Shown: piece by piece, positions 23,580 to 31,540 of the stretch
How positions within the stretch are numbered: the first letter of the stretch is position 1
Layout: every line of letters starts with the position of its first letter
Source: Rathayibacter_A sp036510655
GTDB lineage: Bacteria > Actinomycetota > Actinomycetes > Actinomycetales > Microbacteriaceae
NCBI GenBank assembly: GCA_036510655.1
Contig: DATCDQ010000009.1
Location: 1-64,000, forward strand
Reading direction: 5' to 3'
DNA: 64,000 nt
The notes under the pieces: generated by a model
Told to the model about the DNA's origin: nothing
Database searches by the model: none
The model's input: the letters and a program-made list of their open reading frames with translations, nothing else
Position numbers and translations under genes: made by a program

Positions 23580-25175
23580 ATGGAGATTGACGCGCCTTCA
23601 GCCCGCCGCCCGCGACTCACGCCGGCGATCGCGGACATCCGCCGAGCTGTGCGCGAGGTACTGGCCGCACTGGCCACTGCGCCCGATGCAGTTCAAAACG
23701 ATGCAGGCCACAACGGCACAGTTCAAAACGACGGAGATTTTTCGCGCCACTCCACGGGCCGTAATACTCCGACCGGCGCGGCGGCGAATAAGTCCGTCGT
23801 TTTGGTGGGGCTGAGCGGAGGAGCGGATTCATTGGCACTCGCCGCGGCGACCGCATTCGAGGCGCCGAGGGCGGGCATCCGGGCGGGGGCGGTGATCGTC
23901 GATCACGGCTTGCAACCCGGCTCTGCGGATGTCGCCGCTCGCGCCGCCGCGCAAGCCCGCGCCCTCGGGCTCGACCCTGTGCTCATCGTTCGAGTCACCA
24001 TCCCTATCCACACTGCCCGCTCCGCCGGCCGCTCCGCCGGCCGCTCCGCCGGCCCCGGCCGAGTGCGCCCGAGTGGTCGCCTGGACCCGTCCCTGGCGGC
24101 GCAGAGCGACCATACGGACGCACTCTCGGGTGAAAGTGGCGCGAACGGCGCGAGCTGCGGCGCGGAGTTTGGCCGAGTGCGCCCGAGTGGTCGCCCGGAC
24201 CCGTCCCTGGCTGCGCAGGGCGACCATACGGACGCACTCGGCGGCGCGGAGGTTGGCCGAGTGCGCCCGAGTGGTCGCCTGGGCCCATCCGTAGCGGCGC
24301 AGAGCGACCATACGGACGCACCCGACAGCGGGAACGGCAGGGACGACGAGCGCCGAGGCCATATGGACGCACTCGGCGGTGCGGACGGCGGCATGAACGC
24401 AGGCACGAGCGGGCAGCAGGTGAACGAGGGGCCGGAGGGGGCGGCGCGCACGGCGCGGTACGCGGCGTTCGCGGATGCGATGGCACAAGCAGGCGCGAGC
24501 CACGTGCTTCTCGCACACACGCTCGACGATCAGGCCGAGACCGTGTTGCTCGGGCTTGCGCGCGGGTCGGGCGCGACCAGTCTGCACGGCATGGCCCCGC
24601 AAGCCGGGCCGTATCTGCGGCCGCTGCTCGGCATCCGTCGGGAGACCACGCGGCAGTTCTGCGTCGATGCCGGCCTGGAGCCATGGGACGATCCGCAGAA
24701 TCTCGACCCGAAGTTCGCCCGAGTGCGGGTGCGCAGCATCGTGTTGCCGATGCTCGAGACCGAGCTTGGGCCGGGCATCGCTGAAGCGCTCGCGCGCACG
24801 GCTGTGCAACTGCGTGAAGATTCCGACGCGCTCGATGCGATGATCCTGGAGACGATCGAGGACATCTGCGAGCCAGCCGAAGCGGGCATCGCGGTATCGG
24901 TCGGCGCGCTCGAGGCGAACCCGCCCGCGCTCCGCAATCGGATCATCCGCTATGTGGTCGTCAGCGAATTCGGGGTCGGCCTCGAGCGGGTACATGTCGA
25001 GGCGGTCGCTCGGCTGATCACGCACTGGCACGGCCAAAAACCCGTCGACCTGCCGGGGGTTAGAGTTGCTAGACGCGCCGGAATGCTCGTCTTCCAGTCG
25101 AACACCAACACCAACACGATCGCCAACACGATCGCCACCACGAACGCGGCACCGAACACGAACACCTCCGCCTGA
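23580..25175 (+). CDS. tilS: tRNA(Ile)-lysidine synthase with large repeat-derived insertion
   Basis: Ligates lysine to C34 of tRNA-Ile(CAU), changing its decoding from Met to Ile; essential and cytoplasmic. The PP-loop SGGADS is at 79-84, IVDHGLQPG at about 109, LLAHTLDDQAETVL at about 312. At 531 residues it is much longer than the usual 320-350 of short actinobacterial TilS. The extra length is an arginine/serine/aspartate-rich linker (residues about 147-282) between the strand ending LDPVLIVRV and the conserved GPEGAARTARYAAF. That linker is built from 12-bp tandem repeats and three copies of a 65-bp palindromic element. The C-terminus ends in an Asn/Thr-rich tail. The frame stays open throughout and hpt follows 43 bases later, so it is probably functional. 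Confidence 0.9.
   Translation: MEIDAPSARRPRLTPAIADIRRAVREVLAALATAPDAVQNDAGHNGTVQNDGDFSRHSTGRNTPTGAAANKSVVLVGLSGGADSLALAAATAFEAPRAGIRAGAVIVDHGLQPGSADVAARAAAQARALGLDPVLIVRVTIPIHTARSAGRSAGRSAGPGRVRPSGRLDPSLAAQSDHTDALSGESGANGASCGAEFGRVRPSGRPDPSLAAQGDHTDALGGAEVGRVRPSGRLGPSVAAQSDHTDAPDSGNGRDDERRGHMDALGGADGGMNAGTSGQQVNEGPEGAARTARYAAFADAMAQAGASHVLLAHTLDDQAETVLLGLARGSGATSLHGMAPQAGPYLRPLLGIRRETTRQFCVDAGLEPWDDPQNLDPKFARVRVRSIVLPMLETELGPGIAEALARTAVQLREDSDALDAMILETIEDICEPAEAGIAVSVGALEANPPALRNRIIRYVVVSEFGVGLERVHVEAVARLITHWHGQKPVDLPGVRVARRAGMLVFQSNTNTNTIANTIATTNAAPNTNTSA
24019..24054 (+). repeat. 12-bp tandem repeat in tilS
   Basis: Three perfect copies of GCTCCGCCGGCC, encoding an Arg-Ser-Ala-Gly repeat at the left edge of the TilS insertion. 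Confidence 0.8.
24061..24125. repeat. 65-bp palindromic repeat in tilS, copy 1
   Basis: Begins GAGTGCGCCCGAGTGGTCGC and ends in the near-complement GCGACCATACGGACGCACTC. In frame it encodes RVRPSGRLDPSLAAQSDHTDAL. Confidence 0.8.
24175..24239. repeat. 65-bp palindromic repeat in tilS, copy 2
   Basis: Same 65-bp unit starting 114 bases (38 codons) after copy 1, with only a few substitutions and the same reading frame. Confidence 0.8.
24259..24323. repeat. 65-bp palindromic repeat in tilS, copy 3
   Basis: Same unit starting 84 bases (28 codons) after copy 2; the right terminus is CGCACCC rather than CGCACTC. A further right-half remnant (CATATGGACGCACTC) lies at 24360-24374. Confidence 0.78.
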
Positions 25176-25218
25176 ACCGTCCAAGAGCTGCTCGTCGCAA
25201 ATCACGAAAGGTACCCCT

Positions 25219-25773
25219 GTGCTGGAAACCGACATCGCCGACGACCTGTCGTCGGTCCTCGTCTCCGAGGAGCAGATCCTGGCGAAGCTTGCCGAACTCG
25301 CCCGACGCATCGAGGGCGACTACGCCGACAAGGATGTTTTGCTCGTCGGGGTGCTCAAGGGCGCGGTCATGGTCATGGCCGACCTCGCGCGCGAGCTGAA
25401 GCTGCACATCAACATGGACTGGATGGCCGTCAGTTCGTACGGCACCGGCACGCAGTCGAGCGGCGTCGTGCGCATCCTGAAAGACCTCGATAGCGACCTC
25501 ACGGGTCGTCACGTCCTCATCGTCGAGGACGTCATCGACTCGGGGCTGACGCTCTCGTGGCTGCTGGAGAACCTGCGAACGCGCGGGCCGGCATCCGTCG
25601 AGATCTGCGCGCTGCTGCGCAAGCCACTTGCGGCCAAGGTCGACGTGGATGTGAAGTACGTCGGCTTCGACATTCCGAATGACTTTGTGGTCGGTTACGG
25701 GCTCGACTACGCGGAGCGTTACCGCAACTTGCGCTCAGTCGGTGTTCTCGCGCCGCACGTCTACGAGGGTTGA
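25219..25773 (+). CDS. hpt: Hypoxanthine phosphoribosyltransferase
   Basis: Purine salvage enzyme of 184 residues making IMP or GMP from hypoxanthine or guanine and PRPP. The PRPP-binding loop HVLIVEDVIDSGLTLSWLL and the LVGVLKGAVMVMADLAREL and MAVSSYGTGTQSSG segments are intact. The GTG at 25219 follows GAAAGG. It lies between tilS and ftsH, the standard actinobacterial order. Confidence 0.95.
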   Translation: MLETDIADDLSSVLVSEEQILAKLAELARRIEGDYADKDVLLVGVLKGAVMVMADLARELKLHINMDWMAVSSYGTGTQSSGVVRILKDLDSDLTGRHVLIVEDVIDSGLTLSWLLENLRTRGPASVEICALLRKPLAAKVDVDVKYVGFDIPNDFVVGYGLDYAERYRNLRSVGVLAPHVYEG

Positions 25774-25857
25774 GCGCGGCCACTGGGCAAATTCTCGTTC
25801 CCCCTTGGGCGAACACGCAGGGAGCATCCAGTAGCGTCGCGATACCCTAGCAACACC

Positions 25858-27867
25858 ATGAACTTGAAGAAGATTTTCCGCGGCCCGATCTTCTACATCG
25901 TGCTTGCGGTCATTGCGGTCTGGATCGGGTCGAGCCTGATCACGGCATCCGGCTTCCAGGAGACGACGACCCAGAAGGGTCTCGCGCTTCTTCAGGACGG
26001 CAAAGTCGCCTCGGCGCTGGTGGTCGACGGCGACCAGCGTGTCGACCTGACGCTCGCGCAGCCCGACGGCAAGCTCGGCACGAAGGTGCAGTTCTACTAC
26101 GTCGCTCCGCGTGGACCCGAGGTCGTCAAGGCCGTCACAGACGCGAAGCTGTCGCAGGGCTACAACGACCAGGTTCCGCAACCGAACTGGTGGGGCTCGA
26201 TGCTCGGCATCCTGATCCCGATGCTTCTGATCGGCGTGTTCTTCTGGATCATGCTCTCTGGCATGCAGGGCGGCGGCAACAAGGTCATGCAGTTCGGCAA
26301 GTCCAAAGCCAAGCTGGTGTCCAAAGAGACGCCGAAAGTGACATTCGACGATGTCGCCGGTGCAGACGAGGCCATTGAGGAACTCGAAGAGATCAAGGAC
26401 TTCCTCAAGGAGCCCGCGAAGTTCCAGGCAGTCGGCGCGCGCATCCCCAAGGGCGTGCTGCTGTACGGCCCCCCCGGAACCGGTAAGACCCTGCTCGCGC
26501 GTGCGGTCGCCGGCGAGGCGGGCGTTCCGTTCTATGCGATCTCCGGCTCGGACTTCGTTGAGATGTTCGTTGGCGTCGGCGCGAGCCGCGTGCGCGATCT
26601 GTTCCAGCAGGCGAAAGAGAACTCGCCCGCGATCATCTTCGTCGACGAGATCGACGCCGTCGGCCGTCACCGCGGTGCCGGCATGGGCGGCGGACACGAC
26701 GAGCGCGAGCAGACACTGAACCAGTTGCTGGTCGAGATGGACGGATTCGACGTCAAGACCAACGTTATTCTGATCGCTGCGACGAACCGCCCGGACATCC
26801 TGGACCCGGCACTTCTTCGCCCGGGCCGCTTCGACCGCCAGATCGGCGTCGACGCCCCAGACATGCTCGGCCGTTTGAAGATTCTGCAGGTGCACGGCCG
26901 TGGCAAGCCGCTCGCGAAGAGCGTGGACCTCGAAGTCCTGGCGCGCAAGACGCCCGGGTTCACAGGCGCAGACCTGGCGAACGTGCTCAACGAGGCCGCC
27001 CTGCTGACGGCCCGCTCGAATGCCCAGCTGATCGACAACCGAGCTCTCGATGAGGCTGTCGACCGCGTCATCGCCGGACCGCAGAAGCGTACCCGCGTGA
27101 TGAAGGACCAAGAGAAGGTCATGACCGCGTACCACGAGGGCGGCCACGCTCTCGCCGCCGCGGCGATGCGGTACACCGACCCCGTGACGAAGATCACGAT
27201 CCTTCCGCGCGGTCGCGCACTCGGCTACACCATGGTCATGCCGCTCGAGGACAAGTACTCGGTCACCCGCAACGAACTGCTCGACCAGTTGGCCTACGCG
27301 ATGGGCGGCCGTGTCGCCGAGGAGATCGTCTTCCACGATCCCACGACCGGTGCGTCCAACGACATTGAGAAGGCGACCGGCATCGCACGCAAGATGGTCA
27401 CCGAATACGGCATGAGTGCGGACGTCGGCGCCGTCAAACTGGGTGCGTCGTCCGGCGAGATGTTCCTCGGACGTGACATGGGCCACAGCCGTGACTACTC
27501 GGAGGAGATCGCCCAGCGCGTCGACGCCGAAGTACGTGCGCTGATTGAGAAGGCGCACGACGAGGCCTGGGAAGTCATCAACGCGAACCGCGACATCCTG
27601 GACAAGCTGGCACGTGAACTGCTCGAGCGCGAAACGCTGGACCACAATCAGATCGCGGAGATCTTCACCGACGTGAAGAAGCTGCCGGAACGCCCGCAGT
27701 GGCTTTCCAGCGACAAGCGCCCGCTCTCGGATCTGCCGCCGATCGCCTACCCGACGCCGACTGCCCCGATCGATGAGGGCGCCGTCGACGGCGGCATCGA
27801 TTCCGAGCCGACCCCGTCGAAGCCGAAGCGCACACGGCAGACGAAACCGCGCCCCGCCACCGCGTAG
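25858..27867 (+). CDS. ftsH: ATP-dependent zinc metalloprotease FtsH
   Basis: Membrane-anchored AAA+ protease of 669 residues that degrades unassembled membrane proteins and regulatory proteins. Two N-terminal helices (about 10-30 and 115-140) flank a periplasmic loop. The AAA module has Walker A GPPGTGKTLLARA (near 204), Walker B IIFVDEIDAVG and the second region of homology ATNRPDILDPALLRPGRFDRQ. The Zn site reads HEGGH (near 426; the usual motif is HEAGH) with the third ligand downstream. The C-terminal tail is Pro/Lys-rich. It is followed by folE after 25 bases. Confidence 0.97.
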   Translation: MNLKKIFRGPIFYIVLAVIAVWIGSSLITASGFQETTTQKGLALLQDGKVASALVVDGDQRVDLTLAQPDGKLGTKVQFYYVAPRGPEVVKAVTDAKLSQGYNDQVPQPNWWGSMLGILIPMLLIGVFFWIMLSGMQGGGNKVMQFGKSKAKLVSKETPKVTFDDVAGADEAIEELEEIKDFLKEPAKFQAVGARIPKGVLLYGPPGTGKTLLARAVAGEAGVPFYAISGSDFVEMFVGVGASRVRDLFQQAKENSPAIIFVDEIDAVGRHRGAGMGGGHDEREQTLNQLLVEMDGFDVKTNVILIAATNRPDILDPALLRPGRFDRQIGVDAPDMLGRLKILQVHGRGKPLAKSVDLEVLARKTPGFTGADLANVLNEAALLTARSNAQLIDNRALDEAVDRVIAGPQKRTRVMKDQEKVMTAYHEGGHALAAAAMRYTDPVTKITILPRGRALGYTMVMPLEDKYSVTRNELLDQLAYAMGGRVAEEIVFHDPTTGASNDIEKATGIARKMVTEYGMSADVGAVKLGASSGEMFLGRDMGHSRDYSEEIAQRVDAEVRALIEKAHDEAWEVINANRDILDKLARELLERETLDHNQIAEIFTDVKKLPERPQWLSSDKRPLSDLPPIAYPTPTAPIDEGAVDGGIDSEPTPSKPKRTRQTKPRPATA

Positions 27868-27892
27868 GGGGAAAACGGCACAGAGGAGTCCC

Positions 27893-28471
27893 GTGAGCGA
27901 GGTTGATCGCGCACGCATTGCAGCGGCAGTCACCGAGCTTTTGGCTGCCATCGGCGAGGACCCGACTCGCCCTGGGTTGGCTCAGACGCCGAGTCGGGTG
28001 GCGGATGCGTATGCGGAATTCTTCGCAGGCGTCGGCGAGAACCCGCTGACGCAGCTCGCGGATGCCGTGCCGATCGGCGACCACGACGCCGAGACCGTGC
28101 TGCTGCGCGACATCGCGTTCCGCTCGGTCTGCGAACATCATCTGCTTCCCTTCCTCGGTGTGGCGCACGTCGCCTACCTTCCGGGTGACCGCGTCGTGGG
28201 CCTCGGCCGGATTCCGCGGGTGATCGAAATCCTGGCCGCGCGGCCGCAGCTGCAGGAACGGCTCACGGAAGAGATCGCCGATGCCCTGGAAACGGGGCTC
28301 GCTCCGCGCGGAGTGCTTGTTGTGCTCGACGCTGTGCACGAATGCGTCACCACACGCGGTCCGCGTCAGATCGGCAGTTCGACGGTCACGATCGCCAGCC
28401 GAGGTGTACTGTCCGATCCGAGCGCTCGTGGCGAACTCATCACCCTGATCGGCGGAGGTCACGATGACTGA
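27893..28471 (+). CDS. folE: GTP cyclohydrolase I
   Basis: First enzyme of tetrahydrofolate synthesis, converting GTP to dihydroneopterin triphosphate; 192 residues. Zn and active-site motifs SVCEHHLLPFLG, GLGRIPRVIE and CVTTRGPRQIGSSTVT are present. The GTG at 27893 is preceded by GAGGAG. It begins the folate cluster folE-folP-folB-folK, and its stop overlaps the folP start by eight bases. Confidence 0.96.
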   Translation: MSEVDRARIAAAVTELLAAIGEDPTRPGLAQTPSRVADAYAEFFAGVGENPLTQLADAVPIGDHDAETVLLRDIAFRSVCEHHLLPFLGVAHVAYLPGDRVVGLGRIPRVIEILAARPQLQERLTEEIADALETGLAPRGVLVVLDAVHECVTTRGPRQIGSSTVTIASRGVLSDPSARGELITLIGGGHDD

Positions 28472-29477
28472 CTGGCAGAGCGGTGCCGCGGATGCCGACA
28501 CGCAGACGCGACCGTTCGACATCCGTTCGCTGGATTCGATCGCGGTCGATTCCCTCACTGCGGCAACCTCGATGGGGTTCGCTGGGTCCGATCCTGCCGA
28601 CGGCCATGCGACCGAGTTCGCTCGCGCGCCGATCGAACGCACGCAGATTATGGGTGTGCTCAACGTCACCCCGGACTCGTTCAGCGACGGCGGTCTCTAC
28701 GCGGACGAAACTGCCGCGGTGCGCCACGGCATCGAACTGGCGCGTCAGGGTGCGGACATCGTCGACGTCGGCGGGGAGTCCACCCGGCCGGGCGCGCAGC
28801 GAGTGCCGGTCGACGTCGAGCAGGCGCGCGTGATTCCGGTGATCGAAGCGCTGGCAGGGCAGGGCATCCGGGTCAGCGTCGACACGATGAACGCGTCGAC
28901 GGCGCTCGCCGCCGCAGCGGTCGGCGCCCAGCTGATCAACGACGTGTCAGGCGGCCTCGCCGACCCAGCGATGGTCGACGCCGTGATCGCGACGGGACTG
29001 CCGTACGTCGTGACCCACTGGCGCGGGCACAGCACCGAGATGGATGCGCATGCCACCTACACGGATGCCGCGCGCGAGGTGCGTGAGGAACTGTTCGCGC
29101 GCGTCGGTGAGTTGATCGTGCGCGGCGTCGACGCCTCGCGGCTGATCGTCGACCCCGGGCTCGGCTTTGCAAAGGCGTCAGCACACAATTGGCAGGTATT
29201 GGCGCACCTGCAGGAATTCGAGCAGCTCGGCCTGCCTGTTCTGATCGGGGCCTCCCGCAAACGCTTCGTCGCCGACCTGCTACCCGCGGGCGCACCGGTC
29301 GAGGATCGTGATGTGCCGACAGCCATGATCAGTGCGCTTGCCGCGCAGGCCGGCGTATGGGGTGTGCGCGTGCATGATGTGCCGAACACCCGCCTCGCCC
29401 TCGACATCGTCGAGGCGTGGGCGGGCGGACGCGGCGGCAGCGAGTCCGCGGCGGCATCCGTCAAGATGGACCTATGA
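28464..29477 (+). CDS. folP: Dihydropteroate synthase
   Basis: Joins p-aminobenzoate to the pterin pyrophosphate; the sulfonamide target. Conserved blocks: IMGVLNVTPDSFSDGG, DIVDVGGESTRPGA, INDVSGG, PGLGFAKASAHNW and IGASRKRFV. At 337 residues it has about 55 extra N-terminal residues before the conserved core, starting at the ATG that overlaps folE; an internal start closer to TQIMGVLN would give the usual length. It overlaps folB by four bases (ATGA). Confidence 0.95.
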   Translation: MTDWQSGAADADTQTRPFDIRSLDSIAVDSLTAATSMGFAGSDPADGHATEFARAPIERTQIMGVLNVTPDSFSDGGLYADETAAVRHGIELARQGADIVDVGGESTRPGAQRVPVDVEQARVIPVIEALAGQGIRVSVDTMNASTALAAAAVGAQLINDVSGGLADPAMVDAVIATGLPYVVTHWRGHSTEMDAHATYTDAAREVREELFARVGELIVRGVDASRLIVDPGLGFAKASAHNWQVLAHLQEFEQLGLPVLIGASRKRFVADLLPAGAPVEDRDVPTAMISALAAQAGVWGVRVHDVPNTRLALDIVEAWAGGRGGSESAAASVKMDL

Positions 29478-29881
29478 GTTTGGACACGATCACGCTGACC
29501 GGTCTGCGCGTTCACGCGCATCACGGTGTATTCGACTTCGAGCGGGAGAGCGGCCAGGAGTTCGTCATCGACGTGACCGTGTGGCTCGACCTGGCTGCCG
29601 CCGCACGCGGTGATGACCTGGCCGCGACGGTGCACTACGGCGAGCTGGCTGTGGCCGTTGTGGACGCGGTCAGCAACGACCCGGTCGACCTGATCGAGAC
29701 AGTGGCCGAGCGCGTTGCAGCCGTCGCGTTGGGCTTCTCGGCGGTGCGCCGCACACAGGTCGCCATCCACAAACCGAATGCGCCGATTCCGGTGCCGTTC
29801 GACGATGTGACGGTAACGATCGTGCGCAGAGCACCAGGCGAGCAAGAGCCGGGAGCGCCGGCACCGGGGGAGCGGGCGTGA
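29474..29881 (+). CDS. folB: Dihydroneopterin aldolase
   Basis: Cleaves dihydroneopterin to 6-hydroxymethyl-dihydropterin and glycolaldehyde. It shows LTGLRVHAHHGVFDFERESGQEF, TVHYGELA and the closing VAIHKPNAPIPVPFDDVTVTI with the active-site Lys. It has 135 residues, including a short Gly/Pro/Glu tail. Four-base overlaps on both sides tie it to folP and folK. Confidence 0.95.
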   Translation: MSLDTITLTGLRVHAHHGVFDFERESGQEFVIDVTVWLDLAAAARGDDLAATVHYGELAVAVVDAVSNDPVDLIETVAERVAAVALGFSAVRRTQVAIHKPNAPIPVPFDDVTVTIVRRAPGEQEPGAPAPGERA

Positions 29882-30432
29882 CCGCCGGCATGCGTCGTCC
29901 CAAACCGCAGCGGCTGCGGGTGGGCGTGCCCGCCGTGCTCGCGCTGGGCGGCAACCTCGGCGACCGGGTCGCGACACTGACCGCGGCGATCGACGAGCTG
30001 GAGGCGACGCCGGGCATCCGGGTGGAGGCGCGTTCTGCGCTCGTCGAAACGGATGCGATCAAGCTGTCCGGCGTGGACACGTCCGCGCCGCGCTACCTGA
30101 ACGCCGTCGTGCTCGTCAACACGACGCTCGAGCCGCACGCGCTGCTTGATGCGGTCAACGCGATCGAGGCGGCTCACGGCCGGGTGCGCGCGGAGCGCTG
30201 GGGTGACCGCACGCTGGACATCGACATCGTCGATTACGATGGTCGCGTCACCGCGGACGATCGCTTGACGCTTCCGCATCCACGCGCAGCCGAGCGGGCC
30301 TTCGTGCTTGCGCCGTGGTTCGATGTGGATGCGACAGCGCAGGTCGCCGGCGCAGGCAGCGTCGCCGACCTGCTGGCCCAGACGACGGATGCGGTGCACG
30401 CGTATGCACCGGGCTGGGACGGCATCCGATGA
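29878..30432 (+). CDS. folK: 2-amino-4-hydroxy-6-hydroxymethyldihydropteridine pyrophosphokinase
   Basis: Transfers pyrophosphate from ATP to hydroxymethyl-dihydropterin. Signatures ALGGNLGDR, PRYLNAVV, RWGDRTLDIDIVDYDG and LPHPRAAERAFVLAPW are complete over 184 residues. The GTG start lies in a GTGA overlap with folB, and its stop overlaps the DUF3180 gene. Confidence 0.95.
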   Translation: MTAGMRRPKPQRLRVGVPAVLALGGNLGDRVATLTAAIDELEATPGIRVEARSALVETDAIKLSGVDTSAPRYLNAVVLVNTTLEPHALLDAVNAIEAAHGRVRAERWGDRTLDIDIVDYDGRVTADDRLTLPHPRAAERAFVLAPWFDVDATAQVAGAGSVADLLAQTTDAVHAYAPGWDGIR

Positions 30433-30905
30433 AGCGCACCCGGGCAACCCCGCTGATCGGCCTCGGAGTTGCGGGGATCGTGCTCGGCTTTCTCTGGGAG
30501 TTGGGAACGGTTGCAGCCGGCGGTGCCGCGCTCGTGCCGCCGCTATCGCTTCCGATCACCCTGATCGCGATCGCAATCATCGTGGTGCTGTTCGCGATTC
30601 CGATTCGGCGGGCCGTGCAGGGTCGCTCGAATGCGCGGATCGACCCGTTCCGCGCGGCGCGGATCGTTGTGCTGGCCAAGGCCTGCAGCCTCGCTGGCGC
30701 ACTGTTGACCGGTGGTGGCATCGGCATCCTCGCCTACCAGCTCACCCGCTCGATCCTGCCGAACGCAGGGTCGCTCTGGTTGGCCGGCGCCGCGACCTTA
30801 GGGGCGGTCGTGCTGTTGGTGGCCGGGCTGGTCGCAGAACACCTGTGTGCCCTTCCGCCCTCCGGCGACGAAGAGGAAAAGGTACCGAGTCAGCACGCAG
30901 CCTGA
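30429..30905 (+). CDS. DUF3180 membrane protein
   Basis: A protein of 158 residues with four hydrophobic helices (about 10-30, 40-58, 82-108, 118-140) and a charged C-terminal tail. It matches the DUF3180 family, which follows folK in many actinobacteria. The start overlaps the folK stop (ATGA). The function is not known; conserved linkage only shows cotranscription with folate genes. Confidence 0.85.
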   Translation: MKRTRATPLIGLGVAGIVLGFLWELGTVAAGGAALVPPLSLPITLIAIAIIVVLFAIPIRRAVQGRSNARIDPFRAARIVVLAKACSLAGALLTGGGIGILAYQLTRSILPNAGSLWLAGAATLGAVVLLVAGLVAEHLCALPPSGDEEEKVPSQHAA

Positions 30906-31057
30906 CAGCCCTGCGGACGCCGCTGTGGACGCCGCCCTGGACGCCGCTGCGGCAGCAGCCACGGCACCCAGAGCACCGGGCAAGCCCTCAGCACGCGCGA
31001 CTACGATGGATGGCGATCGCCGCACGAAGGCCCGCCGTGCCCGCACCCAGGAGAACC

Positions 31058-31540
31058 GTGACGCAACGCCTTGACATTGCCGCAGACTTCACGCGAGTGT
31101 CGCCGAAGTATGTGGTTGTGGTGCTCGTCGAGTCGCTGCTCGGCGGGGCGATCTACAGCGCCATCGCGGTCCTGCTCTGGCTCGTCTTCGGGGTGGGTTG
31201 GGCGTGGGTGCCGCTGAGCGTAATCGTGGTCGCAACACTCGTGCTCATGGTCGTGGCACCGCGTCGTGCACGCGCCATCGGCTACCAGCTTCGGCGAGAC
31301 GACCTCTTGATGCGCCGCGGCATCATGTTCCAGCGTTTCGTGGCCGTGCCATACGGGCGGATGCAACTGGTCGATGTCACGCGCGGCCCGGTCGCACGCG
31401 TGCTCGGCCTTGCAGAGCTTCGCTTCGTGACCGCCGCCGCATCCACCCGGGTCGTGATCCCCGGGCTTCTTGCCGGCGACGCCGCTGCACTGCGCGATCG
31501 CCTGGTCGAACTCGCGGAAAGCCGCCGGGCGGGCCTGTGA
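31058..31540 (+). CDS. PH-domain membrane protein (YdbS-like)
   Basis: A protein of 160 residues with two N-terminal membrane helices and a bacterial pleckstrin-homology domain (YQLRRDDLLMRRGIMFQRFVAVPYGRMQLVDVTRGPVAR). The GTG at 31058 has AGGAGA four to nine bases upstream. It overlaps the next gene by four bases (GTGA). YdbS and YdbT-type pairs occur in many Gram-positive bacteria and have been linked to resistance to some antimicrobial peptides; the role here is unproven. Confidence 0.85.
   Translation: MTQRLDIAADFTRVSPKYVVVVLVESLLGGAIYSAIAVLLWLVFGVGWAWVPLSVIVVATLVLMVVAPRRARAIGYQLRRDDLLMRRGIMFQRFVAVPYGRMQLVDVTRGPVARVLGLAELRFVTAAASTRVVIPGLLAGDAAALRDRLVELAESRRAGL

Noticed and set aside
23580..25175. 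CRISPR-like array within tilS
   Set aside because: The repeats are 65 bp, palindromic and in an open coding frame, with unequal spacers and no cas genes.
23829..25310. 493-codon antisense frame over tilS
   Set aside because: TilS motifs on the plus strand are complete; the antisense frame only reflects the repetitive linker and high GC.
25735..27951. 738-codon open frame antisense to ftsH and folE
   Set aside because: It mirrors strongly conserved FtsH sequence on the plus strand; long antisense frames are expected in high-GC genes, and it has no start signal or recognisable domain.
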